Shown here: in pieces, positions 1 to 7,489 of the stretch
How positions within the stretch are numbered: the stretch's first letter is position 1
Layout: every line of letters starts with the position of its first letter
Translations under genes and position numbers: made by a program
NCBI GenBank assembly: GCA_947258835.1
Contig: CAMYJY010000008.1
Coordinates: forward strand, 1 to 17,646
From: an uncultured Pirellulales bacterium
GTDB taxonomy: Bacteria; Planctomycetota; Planctomycetia; Pirellulales; Lacipirellulaceae
Direction: 5' to 3'
DNA length: 17,646 bases
Notes under the pieces: model-generated
The model's database searches: none
What the model was told of the DNA's origin: nothing
The model's input: the letters and a program-made list of their open reading frames with translations, nothing else

Positions 1-215
1 GCGAAAACCTTGAGGTTTTATTGGTTGGCTGTGATGATTGGGTGCCACTGCTGGCTTGCCCAGCAGTGCAAAGTGGGTACCCGGTATCCACTGCTGGGCG
101 AGCCAGCAGTGGCACCCTAGGTCAAGTCAGAACGGGAGGTGGTTGCGGCTAAGCCGCGCTGGGCGCAATCTTGAGCTGAGCCTGGGGGACAAACTAAGCG
201 GAGAAAAACTAGCGC
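1..215. other. Gene-free left edge made of palindromic repeats
   Basis: I see no credible gene here. Several short self-complementary units follow one another: an A/T-flanked hairpin at 4-19 (AAAACC, loop TTGA, GGTTTT), a nested 29-base inverted repeat at 40-117, a GCGGC-TAA-GCCGC hairpin at 145-157 inside a weaker TTGCG/CGCAA pair (143-147 and 164-168), and the start of a heptad repeat at 210. The stretch lies downstream of the minus-strand Nudix gene, so one or more of these may end its transcript. An open frame on the plus strand through this region has repeat-derived composition and runs into the Nudix gene antisense, so I do not call it. Confidence 0.6.
40..117. repeat. Nested inverted repeat (29-base arms, each itself a hairpin)
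   Basis: Arms 40-68 and 89-117 are reverse complements at 28 of 29 positions and are separated by 20 bases centred on the palindrome GGGTACCC. Each arm is also a hairpin: CACTGCTGG and CCAGCAGTG close five-base loops. The DNA could therefore form one long stem or two 9-bp hairpins. From memory, CACTGCTGG-type sequences recur between genes in planctomycete genomes, which would make this a dispersed repeat, but I cannot confirm that from one window. It has no coding capacity for a transposase. Confidence 0.8.
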
Positions 216-237
216 CTAGCGCCCAGCGCCTAGCGCC
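210..237. repeat. Heptad tandem repeat TAGCGCC x4 over the Nudix stop codon
   Basis: Four consecutive 7-base units read TAGCGCC, TAGCGCC, CAGCGCC, TAGCGCC on the plus strand (one substitution). The minus-strand Nudix gene reads into the array, so its last residues (AL-GA-GR) and its TAG stop at 216-218 come from repeat units. On the minus strand the array is followed by a run of five T (plus-strand 205-209), and GCGC-TAG-GCGC could form a weak stem there, so a terminator role is possible. A change in copy number would shift the reading frame because 7 is not a multiple of 3. Confidence 0.75.
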
Positions 238-845
238 TCCCCAACAACAATCTGTGACCAGGTTTCAAAGTCGGCCAGCTCCGCCTGTATTTTTTCTAAC
301 GGCTGAAAGCCTGCCTGCTGAATGTCGGTTTCCCGGGGGGTGAGCTGCGGTTCGGTGACGTCGAGCAGGTGGACAATGCCCAGATGGACTTGGCCGACGG
401 AAGTCTGGTCGTCATTGATCAAACCGATGCACCGCTCGCTGAAGGTGGTGTCGATGCAGACCTCCTCATCGAGTTCGCGCTGCAGGCCCTCGCGATATAC
501 GTCTTGGTGCGTGCCGGCCTGGGCGTCCAGCGAGGAAATGTGGCCCCCGATACCCACGCTGCGCTTGGTGTGCAGACGTGCCTCGCCCTGACCTCCGCCC
601 CGCGTGTACTGAAAGATCTGTACCTGCCCCTGCGGATCCAGGTAACGGAACACCACGTACGGAATCAATTGCTTAAAACCGGGATCCTCTTCCATCTCGC
701 TCCGGGGGCGGTAGCTGAGCTGTCCGTTCTCCAGCAGGGCTGGAAAGTATCTGTCGATGTCGGCTGAAAACCCCTGAAAATGTCCCAGGGCATGAAAGGC
801 AGGGGTGGGCACAACCAGTACACGTTCTTCGGCAACCGTCGACAT
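216..845 (-). CDS. Nudix-family hydrolase (MutT-like predicted phosphoesterase)
   Basis: A 209-residue cytoplasmic protein with no signal peptide or membrane segment. The catalytic core is a Nudix helix: GIGGHIS at about 98-104 begins the box, and RELDEE at 123-128 supplies the acidic residues that bind metal in this family. The box is imperfect: the Gly usually found after the acidic cluster is Cys130, and the first loop is longer than normal. The architecture recalls the MutT-like group annotated as predicted phosphoesterases (COG4112-like), whose substrate is unknown to me. I chose the ATG at 845 because GAGAGGA lies about five bases upstream. The open frame extends 71 codons further up to 1058, but that stretch has non-coding character and contains the ATTTT repeat. 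The C-terminus falls in a heptad repeat. It lies 298 bases downstream of the macroglobulin gene and probably has its own promoter. The Nudix fold is fairly certain; the substrate is not predicted. Confidence 0.85.
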   Translation of the reverse strand: MSTVAEERVLVVPTPAFHALGHFQGFSADIDRYFPALLENGQLSYRPRSEMEEDPGFKQLIPYVVFRYLDPQGQVQIFQYTRGGGQGEARLHTKRSVGIGGHISSLDAQAGTHQDVYREGLQRELDEEVCIDTTFSERCIGLINDDQTSVGQVHLGIVHLLDVTEPQLTPRETDIQQAGFQPLEKIQAELADFETWSQIVVGEALGAGR

Positions 846-850
846 CGGAG

Positions 851-857
851 TCCTCTC
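851..857 (-). promoter_or_regulatory. Ribosome-binding site fixing the Nudix start
   Basis: On the minus strand GAGAGGA precedes the ATG at 845 by about five bases. It favours this start over the longer upstream frame. Confidence 0.6.
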
Positions 858-869
858 AGGTACGGACGA

Positions 870-889
870 AAAATAAAATAAAATAAAAT
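870..889. repeat. Pentanucleotide repeat AAAAT x4 in the Nudix leader
   Basis: Four perfect AAAAT units (ATTTT on the coding strand of the Nudix gene) lie about 25 bases upstream of its start codon, inside the probable 5' leader or promoter. This AT-only tract stands out in a GC-rich surrounding. It could act as an unstructured ribosome standby site or promoter element, or be a length-variable tract; the sequence alone does not decide. Confidence 0.7.
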
Positions 890-1075
890 GGGCGTGGGCT
901 TGTGACAGGATTACGATCAGCATAGCACGTTGCGAAGTTTTGTCAGGGGGGAGCAGAAGGGGTTGCCCAGATTTGAAGGTGGCACCCAACGCGGGTAACG
1001 ATTTTATTCGTGTATCCTTCGCGCTCTTCGTGTTATTTTCTCGGCGCTGGAGCTTCACAGAGGCAGGCCAGTACT

Positions 1076-1095
1076 TCCGAGCGGTAGCTCGCTGT
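1076..1095 (+). repeat. Dispersed 20-base hairpin repeat, copy 1
   Basis: TCCGAGCGGTAGCTCGCTGT is present here and, reverse-complemented, at 10584-10603 with no mismatch. The core CGAGC-GGTA-GCTCG is a 5-bp hairpin with a four-base loop. Flanks of the two copies do not match, so the repeat unit is about 20 bases. Confidence 0.75.
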
Positions 1096-1121
1096 TTGGT
1101 TGGTCTCCCCCCATTCCAGCC

Positions 1122-1141
1122 GGTGGCCGGGCCCGGCCACC
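1122..1141 (-). terminator. Perfect 20-bp GC palindrome just after the macroglobulin stop
   Basis: GGTGGCCGGGCCCGGCCACC is perfectly palindromic and starts two bases after the TGA stop (1146-1144) of the minus-strand macroglobulin gene. As RNA it would fold into an 8-bp stem with a four-base loop. No T-run follows, so it is not a standard intrinsic terminator; it could protect the 3' end, pause polymerase, or bind a dimeric protein. Confidence 0.45.
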
Positions 1142-1143
1142 TG

Positions 1144-4100
1144 TCAGTCGCCCGACCTCTCCCGCACCTCGATTTTCAGCTCCTCGGAATTCGCTTTCAG
1201 CTGGGGCGCATACATCGCCGCAACCTCGGCCGGCAGGACACTGAATGCGCCCGGGATTTCCGCCCGCACGCGATAGGACAGGCTGTGCCGACCGCGAGCA
1301 AGCCGCCGGAAATACATGCATACGCGATCGTCGCGAAACTCCACATAGGCCCCCTGGGGATGGCCGCGATATCCGCTCAGGAAATCTACCGGACGACAGC
1401 CGGCGGCCTGTTTGTCCTCCAACAAAAGATACTCGTAGTCATTTTTGCTGGTGATGGTCAGTTCCACTTCGATCACATCCCCACTCTCTACGTGCGCGCC
1501 CGAGGCAATCGGTACCCGCTCGTATTTTTCGACCCGTTGCCGCACCGCTTGTCCTTGGGCACCCGCGACGGCGGTTGTGTGGGCACTTGGCCGGAGTCGA
1601 TAGTAGTTTCGTGCTACTTTTAATTCGAGACCCGCGGCAGCAATGGGATCGACTAAGGTAAAATTCGTCAGATATCCGTTCCAATACAGAGGGCCGGCAC
1701 CTTGTTTGCGGATTTCTACCGTGTGCCTCCCCGGGGCCAAGGCGTCGCCGCTGAGGGTCCAGGAATGCTCCCCGCCAAAGATCTGCTCCCGATCGATCAG
1801 GGCGCGGTGCCGCTGTTGGCCATCAATCCACAACTCCACGGTGCTCTCGGCTGCAAGTTCTGGTTGGACCTGCAAATAATCCGCCAGGGCCTCGATGACC
1901 AAGGCCGTATCGCGGGTGCTGTTCCAATACGTGGCATGCCGACGATTGTTGACCAGATATTTTACCAGCCGGGGGGCGATGGCCGAGTCGGGTTCCACGG
2001 CCGCCAGGAATTTGAGGTAATAGGCCTGTGTTTCCAAAGCACTGCCATGCCAGGTCCACCAGCTCGTGGTGGGGACTTGCAGCCAGGCCGTTTGGTTGGC
2101 CTTGTCTTGCCGCAGGTACTGACTGAGGTTCCGCTGAATCATCGACAAACGTTTGCTGGACCCCTCGCGTGCCAGTGCCAAACCCAAGGTGGCCAGACTG
2201 GCTACGGACAGCTGGGACCGATCACGATACAAGTAGTCACGCATTGCTGGCTGGGCCCGTCCCGCCTCCGACAGCACCATGTAGACCAGCGCGTCCAGAT
2301 CGTCGGCCATCCTTTTTTGGGGCAGCGGGGGGCGCTGTTTGCCGTTGCGCTGCCCCCCAGCGCTCAGCCGTTGGCACTGCTGTGCCTGATACTTTTGCAG
2401 CCATTGGAGACCACGTTCCAAAACCTGAGGTTCCATGGCCACGTCATGCTGCCGAGCCACCAAGAGGCCGTGCATCACCACGGCCGTCGTATGCGGCGCG
2501 CTGCGCTCGCCCCAACCATGAAACCAGCCCCAGCCGCCATCGCTCAGCTGCATCTCGGCCAAGCGGTTGAGGCCTGTGCGGATCATCTGCTGCATTGCTT
2601 GCGTGTTGAAAATTGGATCGGGGCCGGGATGTTGCGTGGCCGGTCGTGCGGCCCCAGCCGCGAGTGCTTCCAGATCCAGGCCCATCTGTTGCAAAGTTCG
2701 CTGCACGAGTACGGCGGGTAAAAAACGATTGAGCGTCTGCTCGGTGCAGCCGTGAGGGTATTGGAGCAGAAACGGCAGGGCCTCGAGCATGGTGCCCGCC
2801 AAGCTGGGGGTATAGCAAATCTTCAGTTGCGTCTGCTCCGCGCGGCGCTGTGCCGGAATGGTTACCGAAAAACGACCCACCGTTGCTGACGGAGGCACGA
2901 GCCCGGTGAACGATTCGGTTTGGAGCAGGCCGTGCACTTGGACTGGAAAACGCCTGGTGACCGCATCGGATTCGCGATCCGCGCGGGCACGCATCGTCAC
3001 CTGGGCCGTGCCCGCGCGACGTACCCGCACCCGCCAGTCCACCCGTTGCTCGCCGCCGGCCGGGATTTCCACGCTGCGGGTCAGCTGGGGTGGGCCAGCC
3101 AGGGTATCGTCCTCCAGCTGCAACTGCACACGCACCGATTGGTCGCTGTCGAGATAGTTGTGCACAATGGCCGACAGCACCACCTCGTCGCGCTCGACAA
3201 AAAAACGCGGGGCCTGCATTCGCAGGAGCAGATTTTTACGTGTGACAATCTCGGCCTGGGCTTCCCCCACCCGCGTTCCATGCCCCATCGCCCAGCCGCG
3301 AATTTGCCAGGTCGTGAGATTGTCCGGTAACGTGAACTCCACTTCGGCCAGACCTTCCGCATCCGTTTCCAAACTGCCCACCCAGAGGGCCGTGTCCGCA
3401 AAATATTCACGCACGGCGGCCACCTCAGGGACTGGCGCGGGCGGCTCCATGTCGGAGCTGGAAGACTCCGCCAGTACCGCCGCGACCGGCGAATGCGTGC
3501 CGTCCGCCCAGCGGTTTCTCCCCCCACCTGCCCGTTCACTTTTTCTCGCGCCTGCCGCATCTGCGCGGCGCGGATCCGCCACGTCCCGGCCAAACATGCC
3601 CAGGTCTTGCATGGCCTGCTGATCCGGTGGGATCTGTACGGCCGAGTACCGCTGGAGATTGGACGTACTCTGCGGGCGGTGGCTGCGGCGCCACTTCCAA
3701 AAGAAATCGCGAATCTGGGCCACCTGGCTCCCCCCGGAGATGGCCTCCAGGGCCTGGTCGTAAATGGTAACCACCAGCGACCCGCGGAAGGGTTTTTGTT
3801 CTGCATCGGTCAACTTGCATAAAATTTTTGCCGTTTGGCCGGGCAGTAAAGCCTCAGCCGTAGGTAGCATTTCCAGCTGGAGCATCCGCCTTTCCGGGGG
3901 AACGCACAGCTCACGGGTGACCGTATGGACCCGGCCACCGTGAATGGTTACCGCCTCCACAAAGAAATTGGGCGCGTCCGCCGCCGTCACGTCGAGAGTG
4001 ACGATTTGACTCTTGCCGGTCAGTCGAATCATTTGCGGGGGTAAATAAACACCATTGGCCGGCCGCGCAAAGAGTAGCACCGTGGCCTGCTCGCGGTTGC

Positions 4101-7100
4101 TATTGATCTGCAACTGGGCTTGCTCCCCGGGCCGGTAGGTCCGCCGGTCGGGTATCAGTTCCAGATCGTTGAAGCGGAAATCCCCGCCGTCAAAATTTTC
4201 GCCCGTCACGGTCAGCAGCTGACCGCCCTCGATCTTGTGCCCCTGGGGATCGGTGACTTCATAAGCCAGTCGGTACTGCCCCGCGGTGGCGGCCTTGATT
4301 TGAAATTTCGCCTGCCCCGCGGCACGGGTCGCCAAATCCCAACGCCCCACTTCCGTTTCTACCGGTTGGCCCCTTTCATAACGCACTTGCAGCAGCCGCA
4401 GCGTGCCCGGCCCTGCCACCGGTTGTCCATCCAAGGTGCGAGCGGTGCTACCCATGCGAATCGTATCCCCCACACGGTAATAACCCCGTTCCGTCCAGAG
4501 AGCGACGCGGAACGGCTGGCGGGCCGCGAAGACACGTCCGTGGCCGACGACCGTGCGGCGGGAGGCATCCACCACTTCCGCCTGAATCTGATACGTGTGG
4601 TCTTGGTCGGGATGCAATTGCGCGGCCAGAGAGGAATCGATGTCGACGTGGACACTACCATCCGGGCCGAGGGAAACTTCTTGCTCGGCCACCACCTCCG
4701 GGGGCGCTGCCGCTGGCCAATGGCCCCTGGCCCAAGGCGGCTGGCAACCCCAGCGCTGCCAGCCAGGATACCAGGAAGAGTCGGGGGCAAACCATCCATA
4801 GCCGGGACCGTACAGCCAATCCCAAGGCCGCGGCGGGAACCAATCTGCGACGGTGGCGGTTCTCAAAACCCGATATCGGACGCGGGCCTGCGTGACGGGC
4901 TCGCCGAAATAGTACTGGGCCGAGATTTTGGCCTGGAAGCTTTCACCTAGCTGCACGGGCCGCGGGGGAGCCGTGATGGTGACGGCAAATTCTGGTTTCT
5001 GATATTCCTCCACGCGAAAGGTGCCGCCGCCGTGACGGGCAACTTGAATCCGGTACTGGCCCAAGCGGGCCTCCGCCGGGACGGTCCAGTTGCCGGCCAG
5101 TCCGCCGTAGGAATCCGCGGTGAGCTGTTCACTGAAGACCCGTTCGTTTTTCGGATCTCGGATTTCGACCAAAAACGATTGGCCTGCGAACTGGGAAGTG
5201 TCTGGCAAGTCGTACTGAGCCTGGCGCACCCAGAATTTGTAGGCCAAGGTCTGGCCAGGACGGTAGAGGGGACGATCCGTGATCGAGAAGGCTTTTACTT
5301 GTTGGTACGGTCGGTCGTAGTACGCACCGGCCCAGACGCGACGAAAACCGAGGTAGGCCAGGCGGCCGGAGGATGTGGTGGCCACTGCCAACCAGCGGTG
5401 GCGAAGATGTTCTTTGTCGCTGGGGAGTTCCACCAAGCCGGCCGAGCTGGTCCGGGCGCTCACGCTCTTGGTGTGCAGCTGGCCCTGGTCTTCCCGCCAA
5501 TAGCCAAAAAACTCCACGCTGGCATCCGCCAAGGGGGCCCCGCTCAAGGCATCGGCGACATAGTACAGGGATTTGTTGGCCAGCGGCTTTTTGACCAGTG
5601 CCGTGTCGCTGATCCACAATACTAGGCTGGTCCGGTTCCCGCCGTCCATCTCGGAGGTCAACAAATAGGCCCCTGCCTGTTCCAGCGGGGTCGTGACGGT
5701 AATCCGCCGATCGAGATGCCGCTCCCGGGGCTGGAGATCCAGGCTCCAGCGCGCGACCTCCTGGCCTAAGTATTGATCCTGCCGCTCGACAACCAGGCGA
5801 TGTCCCAGGTTTTCCAGTTGCAGTTGCTGTGCCTCCAACTGGGGTGGGTTGGCTCGGAGGTAGGATTTGATGTCCGCCAGCAAGCGGGGGATGCGGATGC
5901 GATGGGCCGTGAATTCTACCCGGTGGCCATTGCGGAAACGAAAGTCAACCGTTGCGCCCGTGCCCGCGGGTTGTGTCAGGACCGGTTCCAACCGTCCCCA
6001 AGGGCCTTGAATCTGTGCCAGTCGCTCAGGGCCCTCGGGGAGGTCCTCGTGATGGGCTTGCCAGTACTGGGCGGCTACGTCGTACTGCTGCCGATTCTCA
6101 AAGATGTTGGCCAGCTGTCGCGCTGCCACGGCATGTTGGCTCGATGCTTTGTTCGCCAAGATTTGTTGATATATTTTGAGATGGTTGTGTTCCTCCGGCA
6201 ACGCGAAGCGGCGGACGCCGGTGGCGAGACGCGCGATCGTTTCCTCCTCGGTCAGAGTTTGCAGCGCCCAGGTGCCCGTGGCGGCTTCCGTGTCGGCGGG
6301 ACGGCCCCACCGCACCCCGCTGGAGGCCAGCGTCTCCACGCCAAATTGAGATTGCAAAAAACGCGCTCGGGTTCGTTGCACTGCCTGCCGCAACTGCGGT
6401 TGCCAACGGGCTGCGGTCTCCAGGATCCACCGCCAACGCTGGCCATCATTGTGAGCGGCCTGCCAGGATACGGGTAACGGGTAAAACACGGGATCGCCTG
6501 CCGGGTCGACCGCCGCGCCAGGTGGGCTGTGGCCTGCGGGCCCCCACCCGCTTTCATAATCCGGCAAGGAGGTCAGCGCGGTGAGGCGCTGTAGTTTCCA
6601 GGCTTGTTGATAGCGGTTGCCGTGCATTAAGGCCGCCGCAAATTGCTCCATCAGCCAGTGGGCGGCGGTGGGCCCCGGAGGCGTGCTGGCTGCAGTCAGG
6701 ATTTGCAGGGCGCGGTAGTGCAGCTGCAAGGCCCGTGTTCGATCGCGAGCGGTCGCATGCTGTACCTGGCCCGGACCACGCTGCGGACCGCGTTGGAATT
6801 CTCCGGCAACGCGGTAGCCGGTATGCGGAAGTTGGAGATAGCTGTGGGCCACCGCAGCGAGCACTTGCCAATCGTCTGGGTGGGCGCGGACCACCGTTTC
6901 GCGGAACGTGTCCAGCCGGTCCAGTGCATTGAGTTGCTGAAAACACCGCGTTGCCCGCTGGTAGCCGGCTACCAGGAGGGGGGATGCGGGAGCGTCGTCA
7001 ACAGCCAACAGTTTTTCGTAGTGGGCCAGGGCTTCGCGGTAGTTGCCGTCTGCATACAGGGCATCCGCCTGCTCCCAACTGGCCGAGGGGGCTGCGGCGT

Positions 7101-7182
7101 CCAGACAGCAAACGCTCCAGGCCGGTAGCAACCAGGCCGCGAGGCAACCTAGCGCAGTTACGGTTTTGGTGGGATATTTCAT
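1144..7182 (-). CDS. Secreted bacterial alpha-2-macroglobulin with intact thioester motif
   Basis: A 2012-residue protein, longer than the roughly 1500-1700 usual for bacterial alpha-2-macroglobulins; the extra length is mostly N-terminal. In the family such proteins trap proteases: cleavage of a bait region exposes a reactive Cys-Gln thioester that captures the attacker. Visible here are a signal peptide (about 1-31, hydrophobic LGCLAAWLLPAW), a TPR-like unit at about 36-62 and further helical sequence to about 400. MG-type domains follow, with RPLYRPGQ at 637-644 and RGYYRVGD at 899-906. An aromatic/Pro/Gly-rich insert lies at about 781-820, a low-complexity bait-like stretch at about 1165-1258, and the alpha-2-macroglobulin core from FADTALWVG (1261). 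The thioester motif GCTEQ holds Cys1479 and Gln1482, and a C-terminal MG/receptor-like domain ends the protein. I see no clear lipobox, so it is probably soluble in the periplasm or outside the cell. The ATG at 7182 is preceded by GAGG and starts the signal peptide; an upstream in-frame extension to 7365 would bury it. The usual proteobacterial partner, PBP1C, is not in the window. Confidence 0.95.
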   Translation of the reverse strand: MKYPTKTVTALGCLAAWLLPAWSVCCLDAAAPSASWEQADALYADGNYREALAHYEKLLAVDDAPASPLLVAGYQRATRCFQQLNALDRLDTFRETVVRAHPDDWQVLAAVAHSYLQLPHTGYRVAGEFQRGPQRGPGQVQHATARDRTRALQLHYRALQILTAASTPPGPTAAHWLMEQFAAALMHGNRYQQAWKLQRLTALTSLPDYESGWGPAGHSPPGAAVDPAGDPVFYPLPVSWQAAHNDGQRWRWILETAARWQPQLRQAVQRTRARFLQSQFGVETLASSGVRWGRPADTEAATGTWALQTLTEEETIARLATGVRRFALPEEHNHLKIYQQILANKASSQHAVAARQLANIFENRQQYDVAAQYWQAHHEDLPEGPERLAQIQGPWGRLEPVLTQPAGTGATVDFRFRNGHRVEFTAHRIRIPRLLADIKSYLRANPPQLEAQQLQLENLGHRLVVERQDQYLGQEVARWSLDLQPRERHLDRRITVTTPLEQAGAYLLTSEMDGGNRTSLVLWISDTALVKKPLANKSLYYVADALSGAPLADASVEFFGYWREDQGQLHTKSVSARTSSAGLVELPSDKEHLRHRWLAVATTSSGRLAYLGFRRVWAGAYYDRPYQQVKAFSITDRPLYRPGQTLAYKFWVRQAQYDLPDTSQFAGQSFLVEIRDPKNERVFSEQLTADSYGGLAGNWTVPAEARLGQYRIQVARHGGGTFRVEEYQKPEFAVTITAPPRPVQLGESFQAKISAQYYFGEPVTQARVRYRVLRTATVADWFPPRPWDWLYGPGYGWFAPDSSWYPGWQRWGCQPPWARGHWPAAAPPEVVAEQEVSLGPDGSVHVDIDSSLAAQLHPDQDHTYQIQAEVVDASRRTVVGHGRVFAARQPFRVALWTERGYYRVGDTIRMGSTARTLDGQPVAGPGTLRLLQVRYERGQPVETEVGRWDLATRAAGQAKFQIKAATAGQYRLAYEVTDPQGHKIEGGQLLTVTGENFDGGDFRFNDLELIPDRRTYRPGEQAQLQINSNREQATVLLFARPANGVYLPPQMIRLTGKSQIVTLDVTAADAPNFFVEAVTIHGGRVHTVTRELCVPPERRMLQLEMLPTAEALLPGQTAKILCKLTDAEQKPFRGSLVVTIYDQALEAISGGSQVAQIRDFFWKWRRSHRPQSTSNLQRYSAVQIPPDQQAMQDLGMFGRDVADPRRADAAGARKSERAGGGRNRWADGTHSPVAAVLAESSSSDMEPPAPVPEVAAVREYFADTALWVGSLETDAEGLAEVEFTLPDNLTTWQIRGWAMGHGTRVGEAQAEIVTRKNLLLRMQAPRFFVERDEVVLSAIVHNYLDSDQSVRVQLQLEDDTLAGPPQLTRSVEIPAGGEQRVDWRVRVRRAGTAQVTMRARADRESDAVTRRFPVQVHGLLQTESFTGLVPPSATVGRFSVTIPAQRRAEQTQLKICYTPSLAGTMLEALPFLLQYPHGCTEQTLNRFLPAVLVQRTLQQMGLDLEALAAGAARPATQHPGPDPIFNTQAMQQMIRTGLNRLAEMQLSDGGWGWFHGWGERSAPHTTAVVMHGLLVARQHDVAMEPQVLERGLQWLQKYQAQQCQRLSAGGQRNGKQRPPLPQKRMADDLDALVYMVLSEAGRAQPAMRDYLYRDRSQLSVASLATLGLALAREGSSKRLSMIQRNLSQYLRQDKANQTAWLQVPTTSWWTWHGSALETQAYYLKFLAAVEPDSAIAPRLVKYLVNNRRHATYWNSTRDTALVIEALADYLQVQPELAAESTVELWIDGQQRHRALIDREQIFGGEHSWTLSGDALAPGRHTVEIRKQGAGPLYWNGYLTNFTLVDPIAAAGLELKVARNYYRLRPSAHTTAVAGAQGQAVRQRVEKYERVPIASGAHVESGDVIEVELTITSKNDYEYLLLEDKQAAGCRPVDFLSGYRGHPQGAYVEFRDDRVCMYFRRLARGRHSLSYRVRAEIPGAFSVLPAEVAAMYAPQLKANSEELKIEVRERSGD

Positions 7183-7240
7183 GGGATGTGCCTCGTTGCG
7201 GGGTGGACTCAGGATTCCACCGACAACCCGTCTCGTTCCT

Positions 7241-7325
7241 AAAAAACCAGCGGTGCCCGCACGCCTGGGCAGCTTGATGGTCGGGTTCTCTACCCCTTGT
7301 TCTACGTCAGCTAGGCACCGCTGGT
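7241..7325 (-). terminator. Terminator or attenuator-like stem with U-run in the macroglobulin leader
   Basis: On the minus strand ACCAGCGGTGCC (7325-7314) and GGCACCGCTGGT (7257-7246) are perfect 12-base reverse complements separated by 56 bases. The second arm runs directly into TTTTTT (plus-strand A at 7246-7241). A GC-rich stem ending in a U-run is the layout of an intrinsic terminator, though the 56-base apical region is unusually long. It lies 58 bases upstream of the macroglobulin ATG, and no minus-strand gene is close enough upstream to need a terminator here. That favours a leader attenuator, a structured regulatory RNA or the 3' end of a small RNA. No known riboswitch is recognised. 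Confidence 0.5.
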
Positions 7326-7394
7326 CTACCCGGGACCCGCGGTGGCCAGCCCTCAGCATCGTCACGATCGCTAAGGCCGGACTGATTGCTATCG

Positions 7395-7422
7395 CCGGGC
7401 CCGACCAAATCGCACGGCCCGG
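7395..7422. repeat. 7-bp GC-rich inverted repeat in the divergent region
   Basis: CCGGGCC and GGCCCGG flank a 14-base centre. It sits between the divergent macroglobulin and sugar transferase starts and could be an operator or a chance GC-rich pairing. Confidence 0.35.
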
Positions 7423-7489
7423 GGCCTATTTAGAACGTAGGCTTGCTAAGGCTCTTCCCAATCCAACCGTCGCGATTGTTAGGTGAAGC

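Larger units (their letters stand above)
846..1143. other. 298-base spacer between macroglobulin and Nudix genes
   Basis: No gene is supported. It contains the AAAAT repeat (870-889), a hairpin-forming 20-mer at 1076-1095 that recurs inverted at 10584-10603, and a 20-bp palindrome at 1122-1141 touching the macroglobulin stop. The spacing suggests that the two same-strand genes are separate transcription units. Confidence 0.6.
7183..7489. promoter_or_regulatory. Divergent intergenic region, macroglobulin / sugar transferase
   Basis: This 307-base stretch must hold promoters for both divergent genes. I find no gene and no convincing -35/-10 pair. It contains the inverted repeat plus U-run at 7241-7325, and a second inverted repeat (CCGGGCC at 7395-7401, GGCCCGG at 7416-7422, 14-base loop) about 70 bases upstream of the sugar transferase start. 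The macroglobulin ribosome-binding site is GAGG, centred about ten bases before the ATG at 7182. Confidence 0.6.

Noticed and set aside
846..1058. N-terminal extension of the Nudix protein by 71 residues
   Set aside because: It covers the AAAAT microsatellite and low-quality sequence, while the ATG at 845 has a good GAGAGGA.
1702..2721. Long plus-strand open frame (339 codons) and similar ones at 4120-4950 and 5773-6477
   Set aside because: All are antisense to the macroglobulin gene, have no domain character, and are expected from GC-rich codon usage on the opposite strand.
7183..7365. N-terminal extension of the macroglobulin by 61 residues
   Set aside because: It would place a signal peptide internally and translate through the inverted repeat and U-run; the ATG at 7182 has a ribosome-binding site and begins the signal peptide.
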